Source of the DNA: Sphingomonas sanguinis NBRC 13937 | GTDB lineage: Bacteria; Pseudomonadota; Alphaproteobacteria; Sphingomonadales; Sphingomonadaceae | NCBI RefSeq assembly: GCF_001591005.1 | Contig: NZ_BCTY01000026.1 | Span: 1-51,081 of the forward strand | Reading direction: 5' to 3' | DNA length: 51,081 nucleotides | In this document: positions 17,469 through 28,440 of the stretch, in pieces | Numbering within the stretch: the stretch's first letter is position 1 | How the letters are laid out: each line of letters starts with the position of its first letter | Program-made: the position numbers and the translations under genes | The notes under the pieces: generated by a model | Seen by the model: only the letters and a program-made list of their open reading frames with translations | What the model was told of the DNA's origin: nothing | The model's database searches: none

Positions 17469-17543
17469 CTCGTCGCTTCCTTATTGATCCCCGTTGCCAC
17501 CCTACATAGAAGCCCTGGGCGTGGGGAACGAGGGGTAAAATCA

Positions 17544-18398
17544 GTGGAAGTCATTCGGGATCGCGAAGCCTTGGTCGCGGCGCTCGCCAGCTTGCGTGCC
17601 GACGGCGCGCGCGTGGCGTTCGTGCCGACCATGGGCGCGCTCCATGCCGGGCATGTCGCGCTGATCGAGGCGGCCAAGCGGCCCGGCACCAAGGTCGTGG
17701 CCTCCATCTTCGTCAACCCGAAGCAGTTCGGCGCGGGCGAGGACCTGAGCCGCTATCCCCGGCGCGAGCAGGCCGATATCCGCATGTTGACCGAGGCGGG
17801 CTGCGACCTGCTCTGGCTGCCCGGCGTCGAGGTCATGTACCCGGAGGGCCACGCCACGACGATCCGCGTCGCGGGCGTGACCGAGCCGCTGGAGGGGGCG
17901 TCGCGCCCCGGCCATTTCGACGGCGTCGCGACCGTCGTGGCCAAGCTGTTCAACCAGGTCGGGCCGGATGCGGCCTATTTCGGTGAGAAGGATTTCCAGC
18001 AGCTGGCGGTGATCCGCCGCATGGTCGCCGACCTCGACTTTCCCATCGAGATCGTCGGCGTGCCGACCCAGCGCGACGATGACGGCCTCGCTCTGTCCTC
18101 GCGCAACATCTATCTGGACGAGGAGCAGCGGGCCAAGGCCGTGGCGCTGCCGCGTGCGCTGGGCGTGGCGGCGCGCGCGATCGGGCGGGGCGAGGATGTC
18201 GCCAGTGTGCTGGCCGATGCGCGCGCCACGCTGACCGCCGCCGGGTTCGAGGTCGATTATCTCGAGCTGGCCGATGCCGAGACGCTGACGTCCCATGGTT
18301 CCGGCGACACCGCCACCGACCGCCCCCGCCGATTGCTGGCCGCCGCCCGGATGGGATCGACCCGGCTGATCGATAACATCGCTGTCACGGACGGTTAA
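17544..18398 (+). CDS. panC: pantoate-beta-alanine ligase
   Basis: 284 residues. PanC condenses pantoate and beta-alanine with ATP to form pantothenate, the precursor of CoA. Marks are PTMGALHAGH (nucleotide-binding HIGH-like), SIFVNPKQF, YFGEKDFQQL and LALSSRNIYL (KMSKS-like). The GTG at 17544 follows AGGGG by 7 bases. The longer frame from 17484 adds residues outside the family. Confidence 0.96.
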   Translation: MEVIRDREALVAALASLRADGARVAFVPTMGALHAGHVALIEAAKRPGTKVVASIFVNPKQFGAGEDLSRYPRREQADIRMLTEAGCDLLWLPGVEVMYPEGHATTIRVAGVTEPLEGASRPGHFDGVATVVAKLFNQVGPDAAYFGEKDFQQLAVIRRMVADLDFPIEIVGVPTQRDDDGLALSSRNIYLDEEQRAKAVALPRALGVAARAIGRGEDVASVLADARATLTAAGFEVDYLELADAETLTSHGSGDTATDRPRRLLAAARMGSTRLIDNIAVTDG

Positions 18399-18438
18399 TC
18401 GGTTAACCAATTTGTGACCGTTCTGGTCATATGCCTAG

Positions 18439-18465
18439 CCTTACGGACAACAGGGGTCCGTAAGG
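18439..18465 (+). promoter_or_regulatory. hairpin covering the ribosome binding site of the Sel1-like gene
   Basis: CCTTACGGAC (18439-18448) and GTCCGTAAGG (18456-18465) form a perfect 10-bp stem with a 7-base loop. The right arm holds the 5' part of the Shine-Dalgarno AAGGAGG (18462-18468), 7 bases before the ATG at 18476. If it folds in the mRNA it would hide part of the ribosome binding site. This could be a temperature- or factor-controlled switch, or simply a 5' stabiliser. Confidence 0.55.
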
Positions 18466-18475
18466 AGGGCAGGAC

Positions 18476-18781
18476 ATGGCTAACAGCAGCAAGAGCGCGC
18501 ATTTCCTGATGGAAAGCCGCCTCGCCGATCAGCGGGTGACCGATGACGGCGCGACGATGTACGATCTGGGTGTCGCCTATTCGACCGGATCGGGCGGGAT
18601 GCGCCTGGACCTGATCGAGGCGCATAAATGGTTCAACCTGGCCGCGGTCGCGGGTTTCCTGCCCGCACAGATCGCGCGCGCCGAAGTGGCCAGCGACATG
18701 ACCGCCCGCGAAATCGCCGAGGCACAGCGTCAGGCGCGGGCTTTCCTGCACGGTACGATGCAGCATATGCGCGCGGCCTGA
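18476..18781 (+). CDS. Sel1-like repeat protein (small)
   Basis: 101 residues, no signal peptide. The middle (about residues 26-70) reads as one Sel1/TPR-like repeat: MYDLGVAYSTG, then DLIEAHKWFNLAAVAGFLPAQ, with the AxxWFxxAA pattern typical of Sel1. A C-terminal helix rich in Ala/Gln/Arg follows. It is probably a cytosolic protein-protein interaction module; the partner is unknown. It has a very strong ribosome binding site (AAGGAGG) inside a hairpin. It is convergent with topA. Confidence 0.78.
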   Translation: MANSSKSAHFLMESRLADQRVTDDGATMYDLGVAYSTGSGGMRLDLIEAHKWFNLAAVAGFLPAQIARAEVASDMTAREIAEAQRQARAFLHGTMQHMRAA

Positions 18782-18830
18782 ATCGTCTCCACGACCGCGC
18801 GCTGACCAACCCGGGCAGGGGAGGCCGGGA

Positions 18831-21437
<2,607 letters not shown>

Positions 21438-21456
21438 TGGGCCTAACTAGGAAGTC

Positions 21457-22176
21457 TCACACGTACGTGCGAGAGTGGAGGGGAAGGTCGGGAGGCGTCA
21501 AGTCGGTGCCGTCGCGGTCGATGTCATCGTCCATCCGCCGCCGCGCCGCATAGGCACACGCCCAGAAGGCGGGGGTCAGTATCGCCCAGACCGACAGGAG
21601 CATGTCGGCCACCGCCAGGCTGTTGGGACTGTCGAAGCTCGGGATCAGGGCCGCCACCGCAACAAGGGCCAGCACGGCCAGAAAGGGTACCGCGGCGAGC
21701 AGTACGAGGCCGACGAACGACGCAAGATAGGGGCGCGTCAGGACCCAGCTTCGCCGCATGGCTGATACGGCCGGCAGCCGCTCGGCCGCCAGCGCAGGCA
21801 GCGCCAGGCTCCAGAGCGCGAGCAGCAGGACACCCGGTACGATCAGCAGCACCAAGCCGATCGCGACGGTCAGGAACGTCAGCAGGCTGAGCAGGAACGC
21901 GCCCGGATAGCGTCCATCGGTGGGGCGATCCTCGGGCTGGTCGGGATGGGTCAGCCCGGCATGCGCCAGCGCGCGAAAGGTGACCAGCAACTGGAGATAC
22001 AGCGTCACCAGCCCCAACAGGCTGCTCAGCCGCGTCCAGTCGCCGGGGGAATATTCCATCGCGATCTGCGGCACCGCATCGATCGCGATCATCATGGCGA
22101 TGAAGCCCGGCTGCGCTCGCACGAAGGCGAAGGTGTCGGCGAGGACGCGGCGGGGGGCGAGGTCGTCAGTCTTCAT
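21457..22176 (-). CDS. multi-pass membrane protein, function unknown
   Basis: 239 residues with about five or six hydrophobic segments: around residues 25-40, 48-68, 92-117, 120-133, 149-180 and 190-210. A conserved-looking LVLLIVPGVLLLALWSLALPALAAE piece recalls membrane proteins with a glycerophosphodiesterase-type membrane domain. The similarity is weak and the function is not assigned. Its start overlaps the stop of the upstream acetyltransferase (ATGA at 22173-22176) and it lies 19 bases before topA, so it is part of that operon. Confidence 0.8.
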   Translation of the reverse strand: MKTDDLAPRRVLADTFAFVRAQPGFIAMMIAIDAVPQIAMEYSPGDWTRLSSLLGLVTLYLQLLVTFRALAHAGLTHPDQPEDRPTDGRYPGAFLLSLLTFLTVAIGLVLLIVPGVLLLALWSLALPALAAERLPAVSAMRRSWVLTRPYLASFVGLVLLAAVPFLAVLALVAVAALIPSFDSPNSLAVADMLLSVWAILTPAFWACAYAARRRMDDDIDRDGTDLTPPDLPLHSRTYV

Positions 22177-22709
22177 GGCGTCCGGGTCTTGTCGGCGCTG
22201 TTTTCGGCGAGGCGGAGATAACGAAGGACGTCCTGATCGCGATACTGTGACCGATCATGCGGGCGATAGCCCAGCTTTTCCGCCAGCCGGATGGAGTGCT
22301 GGTTGGCGGGTGAGATCATGCACTGGGTCGCGGGCGGAGCATGATGCTCGTCCATCCAACGATGCGCGGCGGCGGCGGCCTCATAGGCATAGCCCTTGCC
22401 ATGCGCGGCGCGGGTAAAGACCCAGGCGGCCTCTGGAAAGGTATCCAGCCTGGGCGTGACCTCGCGGTGGAAATCCATGAATCCGGTCTCGCCGAGATAC
22501 TGGCCGGTCGTCCGATCCAGAACCGCGAACAGCCCGTGGCCGAACACCGACCAATGGCCGATGAAGCGCAGCAGCCGCATCCACGCCTCCTCGCCGGTCA
22601 TCGGTGCCCCGGCATGGCGAACCACCACCGGATCGGCGACCATCGCGGCATAGGCGTCGTAATCTGCGACCGTGTAGGGGCGCAGAGTCAGGCGTTCGGT
22701 CTGGATCAT
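22173..22709 (-). CDS. GNAT acetyltransferase (RimJ/RimL type)
   Basis: 178 residues. It opens with TERLTLRPYTVADYDAYAAM, typical of the Acetyltransf_3 (RimJ/RimL-like) group. It has GETGFMDF in the core, the acetyl-CoA loop HGKGYAYEAAAA and SPANQHSIRLAEKLGYRP near the end. The substrate is unknown; relatives acetylate protein N-termini or small amines. The ATG at 22709 overlaps the dprA stop (ATGA). The frame is open upstream within dprA but is a shadow there. Confidence 0.88.
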   Translation of the reverse strand: MIQTERLTLRPYTVADYDAYAAMVADPVVVRHAGAPMTGEEAWMRLLRFIGHWSVFGHGLFAVLDRTTGQYLGETGFMDFHREVTPRLDTFPEAAWVFTRAAHGKGYAYEAAAAAHRWMDEHHAPPATQCMISPANQHSIRLAEKLGYRPHDRSQYRDQDVLRYLRLAENSADKTRTP

Positions 22710-23785
22710 GTCAGCGCCACCCGCCCGCCCGCATGGCGTTCCAGCCGTCCGGCCAGCTCCAGTTCGAGCAGGATCGTCTGGACGATGGCGGGAGGGCGGC
22801 CGCTTTGGCGGATGAGTTCGTCGACGCTCACCGCCACCGGGCCGAGCAGATCGGTGACGCGTGTGCGATCGGCATCGCTCGCCTCCTGCGGCGGCGGGGG
22901 CGTGTAGGGACTTTCGGGCGCGCGGACCATGCGGGCGTCGATGGGGCGGATTTGTTCGAGGATATCGGCCGCCGACTGGATCAGCGTCGCACCCTCGCGG
23001 ATCAGCATGTTGCATCCTTGCGCGCGCGGATCGGCCGGGTGGCCGGGCACCGCCATGACCTCGCGCCCCGCCTCGCCCGCCAGCCGCGCGGTGATCAGCG
23101 AGCCGGAGCGCGGCGCGGCCTCGACCACCACCGTGCCTTGCGCGAGGCCTGCGATGATCCGGTTGCGCGAGGGGAAGTGGCGGGCGAGCGGCTGCGTCCC
23201 CGGCGGTTGCTCGGCGATCAGCAGGCCACGCGTCGCGACCTCCTCCTGCAACCGGGCGTTTTCGGGCGGGAAGGCGATGTCGATGCCGCTGGCGATGACG
23301 CCGATCGTCCCGCCCTCCAGCGCGCCGATATGCGCCGCCGTATCGATCCCGCGCGCCAAGCCGGAGGTGACGGGCAGGCGCTGCGCTGCGAGGTCCTGCG
23401 CCAGTCCGCGTGCGAAGCGGCACGACGCGGCCGAGGCGTTGCGCGCACCGACCAGCGCCACGCCGCCGCGCTGCGCCAGCCCGATGTCGCCGCGGATGAT
23501 CAGCGCGGGCGGGGCGGTGTCGAGTTCAGCGAGCAGCGCGGGGTAATCGGGCTCCCCCAGCAGGACATGGCGTGCTCCCAGCCGCGCGACCGTCTCGATC
23601 TCACGCGCGATCACCGCCGGGTCGGCGGCCTTGGGGGCTTCGCCGCCGCCGCGCCGGGCAAGATGGGGCAGGGCGTCGAGCGCGGCCTGCGCCTCGCCGA
23701 AACGCGCCATCAATTGCCGCCAGGTGACGGGTCCGATGCCATGGGTTCGCAGCAGCCGAAGCTGCGCGAACCGGGCGTCAGTCAC
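22706..23785 (-). CDS. dprA: DNA-processing protein DprA
   Basis: 359 residues. An N-terminal helix-hairpin-like region (LRTHGIGPVTWRQLMARFG) is followed by the Rossmann-like domain with VGARNAS, SGLARGIDTAAHIGAL, IGVIASGIDIAFPPEN and RNRIIAGLAQGTVVVEAAPRSGSLITARLA. A C-terminal winged-helix region (about 285-355) completes it. DprA loads RecA on single-stranded DNA taken up by transformation. It starts with a GTG that overlaps the plsY stop by 8 bases. Confidence 0.96.
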   Translation of the reverse strand: MTDARFAQLRLLRTHGIGPVTWRQLMARFGEAQAALDALPHLARRGGGEAPKAADPAVIAREIETVARLGARHVLLGEPDYPALLAELDTAPPALIIRGDIGLAQRGGVALVGARNASAASCRFARGLAQDLAAQRLPVTSGLARGIDTAAHIGALEGGTIGVIASGIDIAFPPENARLQEEVATRGLLIAEQPPGTQPLARHFPSRNRIIAGLAQGTVVVEAAPRSGSLITARLAGEAGREVMAVPGHPADPRAQGCNMLIREGATLIQSAADILEQIRPIDARMVRAPESPYTPPPPQEASDADRTRVTDLLGPVAVSVDELIRQSGRPPAIVQTILLELELAGRLERHAGGRVALT

Positions 23786-24383
23786 GCTTCTTGCCGATAC
23801 GGGGTTCGGTCCCGGCCAGCAGGCGCTCGATGTTCGAGCCGTGCTTCCAGACGACGATCAGCGCGAGTGCGATCAGCAGCAGCACCAGGTCGAACCGGCC
23901 CAGCACCGCCGCCGCCAGCGGGGCGCTGACCGCCGCTGTCATTCCCGCCACCGCCGAGATGCGCAGGGTGGCGAGCAGGCCCAGCCAGACGATCGCATAG
24001 ACGACGCCCAGCGGCCAGTAGAGCGCGGTGACGACACCCATCAGCGTCGCAACACCCTTGCCCCCGCGAAACTTCAGCCAGATCGGATAGCAGTGCCCGA
24101 TGAACGCGGCCGCCGCCGCCAGCACTTCCTCACCGGGCAGCCATTGCCGCACCACCAATACGGCGGCGACACCCTTCAGCAAGTCGAGGATCAGCGTTGC
24201 GGCGGCCAGGCCCTTGCGGCCGGTGCGCAGCACATTGGTCGCGCCGATATTGCCCGACCCGATGCTGCGCAGATCGCCCGCGCCCGCCGCGCGCGTCAGG
24301 ATGATGCCGAAGGGAATCGACCCCAGCAGATAGCCGATCAGCAAGGCCCAGGTGGGCGGCCCCCAGATGATTTCGGTCGGCAA
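23778..24383 (-). CDS. plsY: glycerol-3-phosphate acyltransferase PlsY
   Basis: About 201 residues, five or so membrane helices. Family loops are LLGSIPFGIILTR, RSIGSGNIGATNVLRTGRKG, and GHCYPIWLKFRGGKGVATLMG, which hold the acyl-phosphate and glycerol-phosphate sites. PlsY starts phospholipid synthesis. The start chosen is a TTG at 24383 preceded by GGGGAAG, 4 bases before it. An ATG at 24413 lacks a ribosome binding site. It heads the operon with dprA and topA and is divergent from murI. Confidence 0.94.
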   Translation of the reverse strand: MPTEIIWGPPTWALLIGYLLGSIPFGIILTRAAGAGDLRSIGSGNIGATNVLRTGRKGLAAATLILDLLKGVAAVLVVRQWLPGEEVLAAAAAFIGHCYPIWLKFRGGKGVATLMGVVTALYWPLGVVYAIVWLGLLATLRISAVAGMTAAVSAPLAAAVLGRFDLVLLLIALALIVVWKHGSNIERLLAGTEPRIGKKRD

Positions 24384-24485
24384 TAGTCTTCCCCTGTGCT
24401 CCGGCACATACATAGAACATCGCGTATGGCCTGTCCAATGCGGGCCGCTCTGGTTTCGGTGCTGCGGGGCGTTTAAGGGGCGGGG

Positions 24486-25283
24486 ATGAGCGATGCGCGT
24501 CCCATCCTGTTCTTCGATTCTGGCGTCGGCGGACTGTCGATCGCGGGGCCCGCACGCGCCGTCTTGCCGACCGCGCCCTTCGTCTATGTCGCGGACAGTG
24601 CGGGCTTTCCCTATGGCGAGAAGAGCGAGGCGGAGATTGCGGGCCGGGTGCCCGCGCTGCTCGGGCGGCTGGCGGAGCGGTATCGGCCGCGCCTGATCGT
24701 GATCGCGTGCAACACGGCCTCCACCATCGCATTGCCCGCCGTACGCGCGGCGCTCGACCTGCCCGTGGTGGGCACGGTGCCCGCGATCAAACCGGCGGCG
24801 GCGATGAGCAAGACTCGGGCGATCGGCGTGCTCGGCACCCGCGCGACGGTACGCCAGGCCTATGTCGACGATCTGGCGGCGCGCTTTGCGGGCGATTGCC
24901 GGGTGATCCGGCACGGCTCGGCCGAGTTGGTGGAACTGGCCGAGGCGAAGCTGCGCGGCGAGTCGCTGTCCCCTGCGGCGTTCGCGGCGGTGCTGGACGG
25001 GCTGTTCGAGCAGGAGGGAGGCGAATCGATCGATGTCGTCGTCAACGCCTGCACCCATTTTCCGCTGGTCGAGGCGGAATTGGCGGCGGCGGCACCCCGG
25101 CAGATCACCTTTGTCGATGGCGGGCCGGGCATCGCGCGGCGGATCGCGTTTCTGACACAAGGCCAGGACTGGCCCGACTCGGCGGGCGAGGGGGTGGCGG
25201 TGTTCACGCGACTCGGGGATCGCGAAGAGGCGCTTCGGCCGGGACTGGCGGCGCGCGGCTTCACCCGGATCGAGGCCCTTTAG
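24486..25283 (+). CDS. murI: glutamate racemase
   Basis: 265 residues. It interconverts L- and D-glutamate for peptidoglycan. The two catalytic Cys are in ACNTAS (Cys75) and NACTHFPL (Cys189). The opening FDSGVGGLSI and the VYVADSAGFPYGEKS stretch are diagnostic. The ATG follows AGGGGCGGGG. No neighbours are co-directional within 100 bases, so it is probably a single-gene unit. Confidence 0.96.
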   Translation: MSDARPILFFDSGVGGLSIAGPARAVLPTAPFVYVADSAGFPYGEKSEAEIAGRVPALLGRLAERYRPRLIVIACNTASTIALPAVRAALDLPVVGTVPAIKPAAAMSKTRAIGVLGTRATVRQAYVDDLAARFAGDCRVIRHGSAELVELAEAKLRGESLSPAAFAAVLDGLFEQEGGESIDVVVNACTHFPLVEAELAAAAPRQITFVDGGPGIARRIAFLTQGQDWPDSAGEGVAVFTRLGDREEALRPGLAARGFTRIEAL

Positions 25284-25418
25284 CCTCTCGGCGCTCGGCC
25301 TGGGCGCAAGGGATACGGAACTCTTCGATCCTTGGGACAATATGTCCACCATGATCGATCACAGTAACCACCGATCTCCACTCGATTCCTTTACCGGATC
25401 GTCCTACATTCCCGTTCC

Positions 25419-26660
25419 ATGAGCATCGAGGGCACGGACGCGCGCGTGGATTATTCCCGCGTCTTCACCCAGGCGATCGACCGCCTGCACGCCGAGGGAC
25501 GTTACCGCGTCTTCATCGACATTCTGCGCAACAAGGGCATGTTCCCTAATGCGCGGTGTTTCGCCGGGCATAACGGGCCTAAGCCGATCACCGTCTGGTG
25601 CTCCAACGACTATCTCGCCATGGGCCAGCATCCGAAGGTCATCGCCGCGATGGAGGAAGCCCTCCACGATGTCGGCGCCGGTTCGGGCGGCACCCGCAAC
25701 ATCGGCGGCAACACCCATTATCATGTCGATCTGGAAGGCGAACTCGCCGACCTGCACGGCAAGGAAGCGGCGTTGCTGTTCACTAGCGGATACGTCTCCA
25801 ACGAGGCGACGCTGGCGACGCTGGCCAAGATCCTGCCGGGTTGCGTGATCTTTTCCGACGAGCTGAATCACGCCTCGATGATCGCGGGCATCCGCAATTC
25901 GGGCTGCGAGAAGCAGGTATTCCGCCACAATGATCTGGCGCATCTGGAGGAACTGCTGGCGGCGGCCGATCCGGGCGTCCCGAAGCTGATCGCGTTCGAG
26001 AGCGTCTATTCGATGGAGGGCGATGTCGCCCCGATCGCGGCGATCTGCGATCTCGCCGACAAGTATAACGCGCTGACCTATCTCGACGAAGTACACGCGG
26101 TCGGCATGTATGGCGCGCGCGGTGGCGGCATTTCGGAGCGGGACGGGGTCGCCCACCGGTTGACCGTGATCGAGGGCACGCTGGGCAAGGCGTTTGGCGT
26201 GATGGGCGGCTATATCGCGGCCGACCGGATGATCGTCGACGTGATCCGCTCCTATGCGCCGGGGTTCATCTTCACCACCTCGCTGTCACCGGTGCTGGTC
26301 GCGGGCGTGCTGGCGAGCGTGCGCCACCTGAAGCAAAGCTCGGTCGAGCGCGAGGGGCAACAGGCCGCCGCCGCCAAGCTGAAGGCGATGATGACCGAGG
26401 CGAGCCTGCCCGTCATGCTGGGCGAGACGCATATCGTGCCGGTCATGGTCGGCGATCCGGTCAAGGCCAAGAAGATCAGCGACATCCTGCTCGCCGAATA
26501 TGGCGTGTACGTCCAGCCGATCAATTATCCGACCGTCCCGCGCGGCACCGAGCGCCTTCGCTTCACCCCCGGCCCCGCGCATGACGAGGCGATGATGGCG
26601 GAACTGGTGTCGGCGCTGGTCGAGATCTGGGAGCGGCTGGAGTTGAAGATGGCGGCGTAA
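25419..26660 (+). CDS. hemA: 5-aminolevulinate synthase
   Basis: 413 residues. This PLP enzyme joins glycine and succinyl-CoA to 5-aminolevulinate, the alphaproteobacterial (Shemin) entry to haem. Marks: [57 protein letters not shown], and the PLP Lys257 in EGTLGKAFG. Neither start candidate has a strong ribosome binding site. The ATG at 25419 is the longest; a GTG at 25446 begins where family members usually begin (VDYSRVF) and may be the true start. Confidence 0.96.
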   Translation: MSIEGTDARVDYSRVFTQAIDRLHAEGRYRVFIDILRNKGMFPNARCFAGHNGPKPITVWCSNDYLAMGQHPKVIAAMEEALHDVGAGSGGTRNIGGNTHYHVDLEGELADLHGKEAALLFTSGYVSNEATLATLAKILPGCVIFSDELNHASMIAGIRNSGCEKQVFRHNDLAHLEELLAAADPGVPKLIAFESVYSMEGDVAPIAAICDLADKYNALTYLDEVHAVGMYGARGGGISERDGVAHRLTVIEGTLGKAFGVMGGYIAADRMIVDVIRSYAPGFIFTTSLSPVLVAGVLASVRHLKQSSVEREGQQAAAAKLKAMMTEASLPVMLGETHIVPVMVGDPVKAKKISDILLAEYGVYVQPINYPTVPRGTERLRFTPGPAHDEAMMAELVSALVEIWERLELKMAA

Positions 26661-26683
26661 CGGGCTCCATCTTTTTCGTTCTT

Positions 26684-26789
26684 CCCCGGCGAAGGCCGGG
26701 GCCCAGTTGCGGCGAAGCGGGTGGTGCGCGGAGCGATGCGACCTTACCCCACCAATGGTAGGGTAACTGGACCCCGGCCTTCGCCGGGG
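26684..26789. repeat. inverted repeat element after hemA
   Basis: CCCCGGCGAAGGCCGGGGCC with CAGTT on the left, and its inverse (AACTGGACC, then CCGGCCTTCGCCGGGG) on the right, face each other across about 55 bases. Each arm core is itself nearly palindromic. It lies between the 3' ends of hemA and the convergent Uma2 gene and may end transcription from both sides. It is probably a dispersed REP-type unit. Confidence 0.75.
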
Positions 26790-26814
26790 TGGTCGCAATG
26801 TTAAAGGCCGGATT

Positions 26815-27363
26815 TCAGTCGAGCGTGATTGCGGCGTTGCTTCCCGGCACCGCCAATGGTGCGCCAAACCGCACCGTGTGGACGCTGCTATAGTCGCCCT
26901 CTGCCGGATCGGCATAGACATGGACGACGCGGCGCACCCCGTCGATCACCCAATAGGTCGGGATGCTCGCCTGGGCGTAGAGCATCCGCTTGAGCCCCAT
27001 GTCGCGGCTTTGCGTCGTTTGGGAGATCTCGATCACCAGCAGAACATCGTCTGGCGTCAGGAAGCGTTTCTCGACCACCTGCTGGCGCAGCAGCGCGGCA
27101 TCGCAGGCGACGACCGTCGAATCGTCGATAACAAGACCGGTTTCACCCAAGACCAGCGCGACGCCCACGGCCTGAGCGAGATAGAACACGACATTGGCCT
27201 GCGCGGCAGCATGGCCCCCCATCGGCGGGTTCATCCGTTCCAACGCCCCGTCGATGAGCTCGACCTTCATGCCCTCGAACGCACCGCTCTCGACCATGCG
27301 CAGGAACTCGGGCGCCGTGAAGCGCGCTCGGTTCTCCGGGGAAAGGCGGGCCAGTTGGTTCAC
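26815..27363 (-). CDS. Uma2 family (DUF820) endonuclease-like protein
   Basis: 182 residues with the restriction-endonuclease-like core of Uma2 proteins: VELIDGALERMNPP, a VVACDAALL strand, LVIEISQTT and the following DMGLKRMLYAQASIPTYWVID. The Asp, Glu-x-Ser and Lys layout fits a PD-(D/E)xK site. Biological role is unknown for the family. The GTG at 27363 is the start. Base composition is like the neighbours. It faces the 3' end of hemA across a repeat element. Confidence 0.85.
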   Translation of the reverse strand: MNQLARLSPENRARFTAPEFLRMVESGAFEGMKVELIDGALERMNPPMGGHAAAQANVVFYLAQAVGVALVLGETGLVIDDSTVVACDAALLRQQVVEKRFLTPDDVLLVIEISQTTQSRDMGLKRMLYAQASIPTYWVIDGVRRVVHVYADPAEGDYSSVHTVRFGAPLAVPGSNAAITLD

Positions 27364-27407
27364 GGTGGCGATCCTATCATGGCGGCGATAGCGAGCCTAG
27401 CCGCGCC

Positions 27408-27857
27408 TCACTTCCTGCAATAGCCCTCACCCGACTTCACCGTCAGGCAGTCGGTCTTGCCCGCCAGATACTTCAGCCCCGTGGCATCGCCATTGGTCGG
27501 GCGGAGCGTTTCGCGGACGCCGTTCCGCTCGAAGACGATGGTGTCGCCGACCTGCTCGCCCCGGAACTCGCCCTTGTTGTCCAGGTCCCACTGCATCTCC
27601 ATGCGGTAGCGGCCCGGCGTCGCGGCGTGCTTGATGTTCAGGTACATGCCCTCCACCCCGACATAGCGGCCGACATAATCGGGGGCCTTTTGCTTGGGCA
27701 GGCCGGTAAAGGTTGCGCCATCCCCGGCAGGCCCCGCCGTCGTGGCGGCGCTGGGGGCGTTCGCGGTCGGCGCTGCGGCGTTCCTGACCTCCTCCGGCGT
27801 CTCGCGCGAGCAGGCGGTCAGGGCAGAGAGGGCGGTGAGGATCAGGATGCGCTTCAT
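27408..27857 (-). CDS. putative lipoprotein, function unknown
   Basis: 149 residues. A lipoprotein signal with lipobox LTAC (Cys16) is followed by an Ala/Pro/Thr linker (about 25-50). A small beta-rich domain comes next, with YVGRYVGVEGMYLNIKH and two late Cys residues that could form a disulfide. I do not recognise the family. It is probably anchored in the periplasm. It is divergent from rpiB. Confidence 0.7.
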   Translation of the reverse strand: MKRILILTALSALTACSRETPEEVRNAAAPTANAPSAATTAGPAGDGATFTGLPKQKAPDYVGRYVGVEGMYLNIKHAATPGRYRMEMQWDLDNKGEFRGEQVGDTIVFERNGVRETLRPTNGDATGLKYLAGKTDCLTVKSGEGYCRK

Positions 27858-27975
27858 GGCGCGCAGAACCCCTCAACCCTGGCGCACGTTCCGTTGCGCG
27901 AAGGGGTAGCCATTCGCCCTGCGCGCGCGTAAAGGCGCGGGCATTCCAATCGACCCTGTCAGGAGCGCCCGTCCC

Positions 27976-28419
27976 ATGCGCATCGCGATCGCATCCGATC
28001 ATGCCGCCGTCTCGTTGAAGACCGTGCTGGCGGACTGGCTGCGCGAACAGGGGCATGAAGTGCTGGACCTGGGCACCGATGGCAATGCCAGCGTCGATTA
28101 CCCCGATTTCGGCCGTGCGGTCGGCGAAGCGCTGGCCGATGGGCGCGCCGAGCGTGGCGTGGCGCTGTGCGGATCGGGCATCGGCATCTCGATCGCCGCC
28201 AACCGCAACCCCGCCTGCCGCTGCGCGCTGGTGTCCGAGCCGCTGTCGGCCGCGCTCGCCCGCCAGCATAACGACGCCAACGCCATCGCCATGGGCGCGC
28301 GCGTCATCGGTGAGGAAATGGCCAAGGCCTGCCTCGCAGCTTTCCTGTCCACCCCGTTCGAGGGCGGACGTCATCAGCGCCGTGTCGACATGCTGTCCAC
28401 CGCGCCCGCCCAGAATTGA
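27976..28419 (+). CDS. rpiB: ribose-5-phosphate isomerase B
   Basis: 147 residues. It interconverts ribose 5-phosphate and ribulose 5-phosphate. Family marks: IASDHAAVSLK at the start, DYPDFG, the active-site loop ALCGSGIGISIAANR with its Cys, and HNDANAIAMGARVIG. AGGAG lies about 10 bases before the ATG. glyA follows after 21 bases on the same strand, a common alphaproteobacterial order. Confidence 0.95.
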   Translation: MRIAIASDHAAVSLKTVLADWLREQGHEVLDLGTDGNASVDYPDFGRAVGEALADGRAERGVALCGSGIGISIAANRNPACRCALVSEPLSAALARQHNDANAIAMGARVIGEEMAKACLAAFLSTPFEGGRHQRRVDMLSTAPAQN

Positions 28420-28440
28420 ACGCCCGAGGATACGTACCCC

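Noticed and set aside
24384..25352. N-terminal extension of plsY
   Set aside because: Overlaps murI on the other strand; PlsY begins at its first membrane segment.
26815..27363. Uma2 protein as a transposon gene
   Set aside because: No terminal inverted repeats or target duplication; the nearby inverted repeat is a separate intergenic element.
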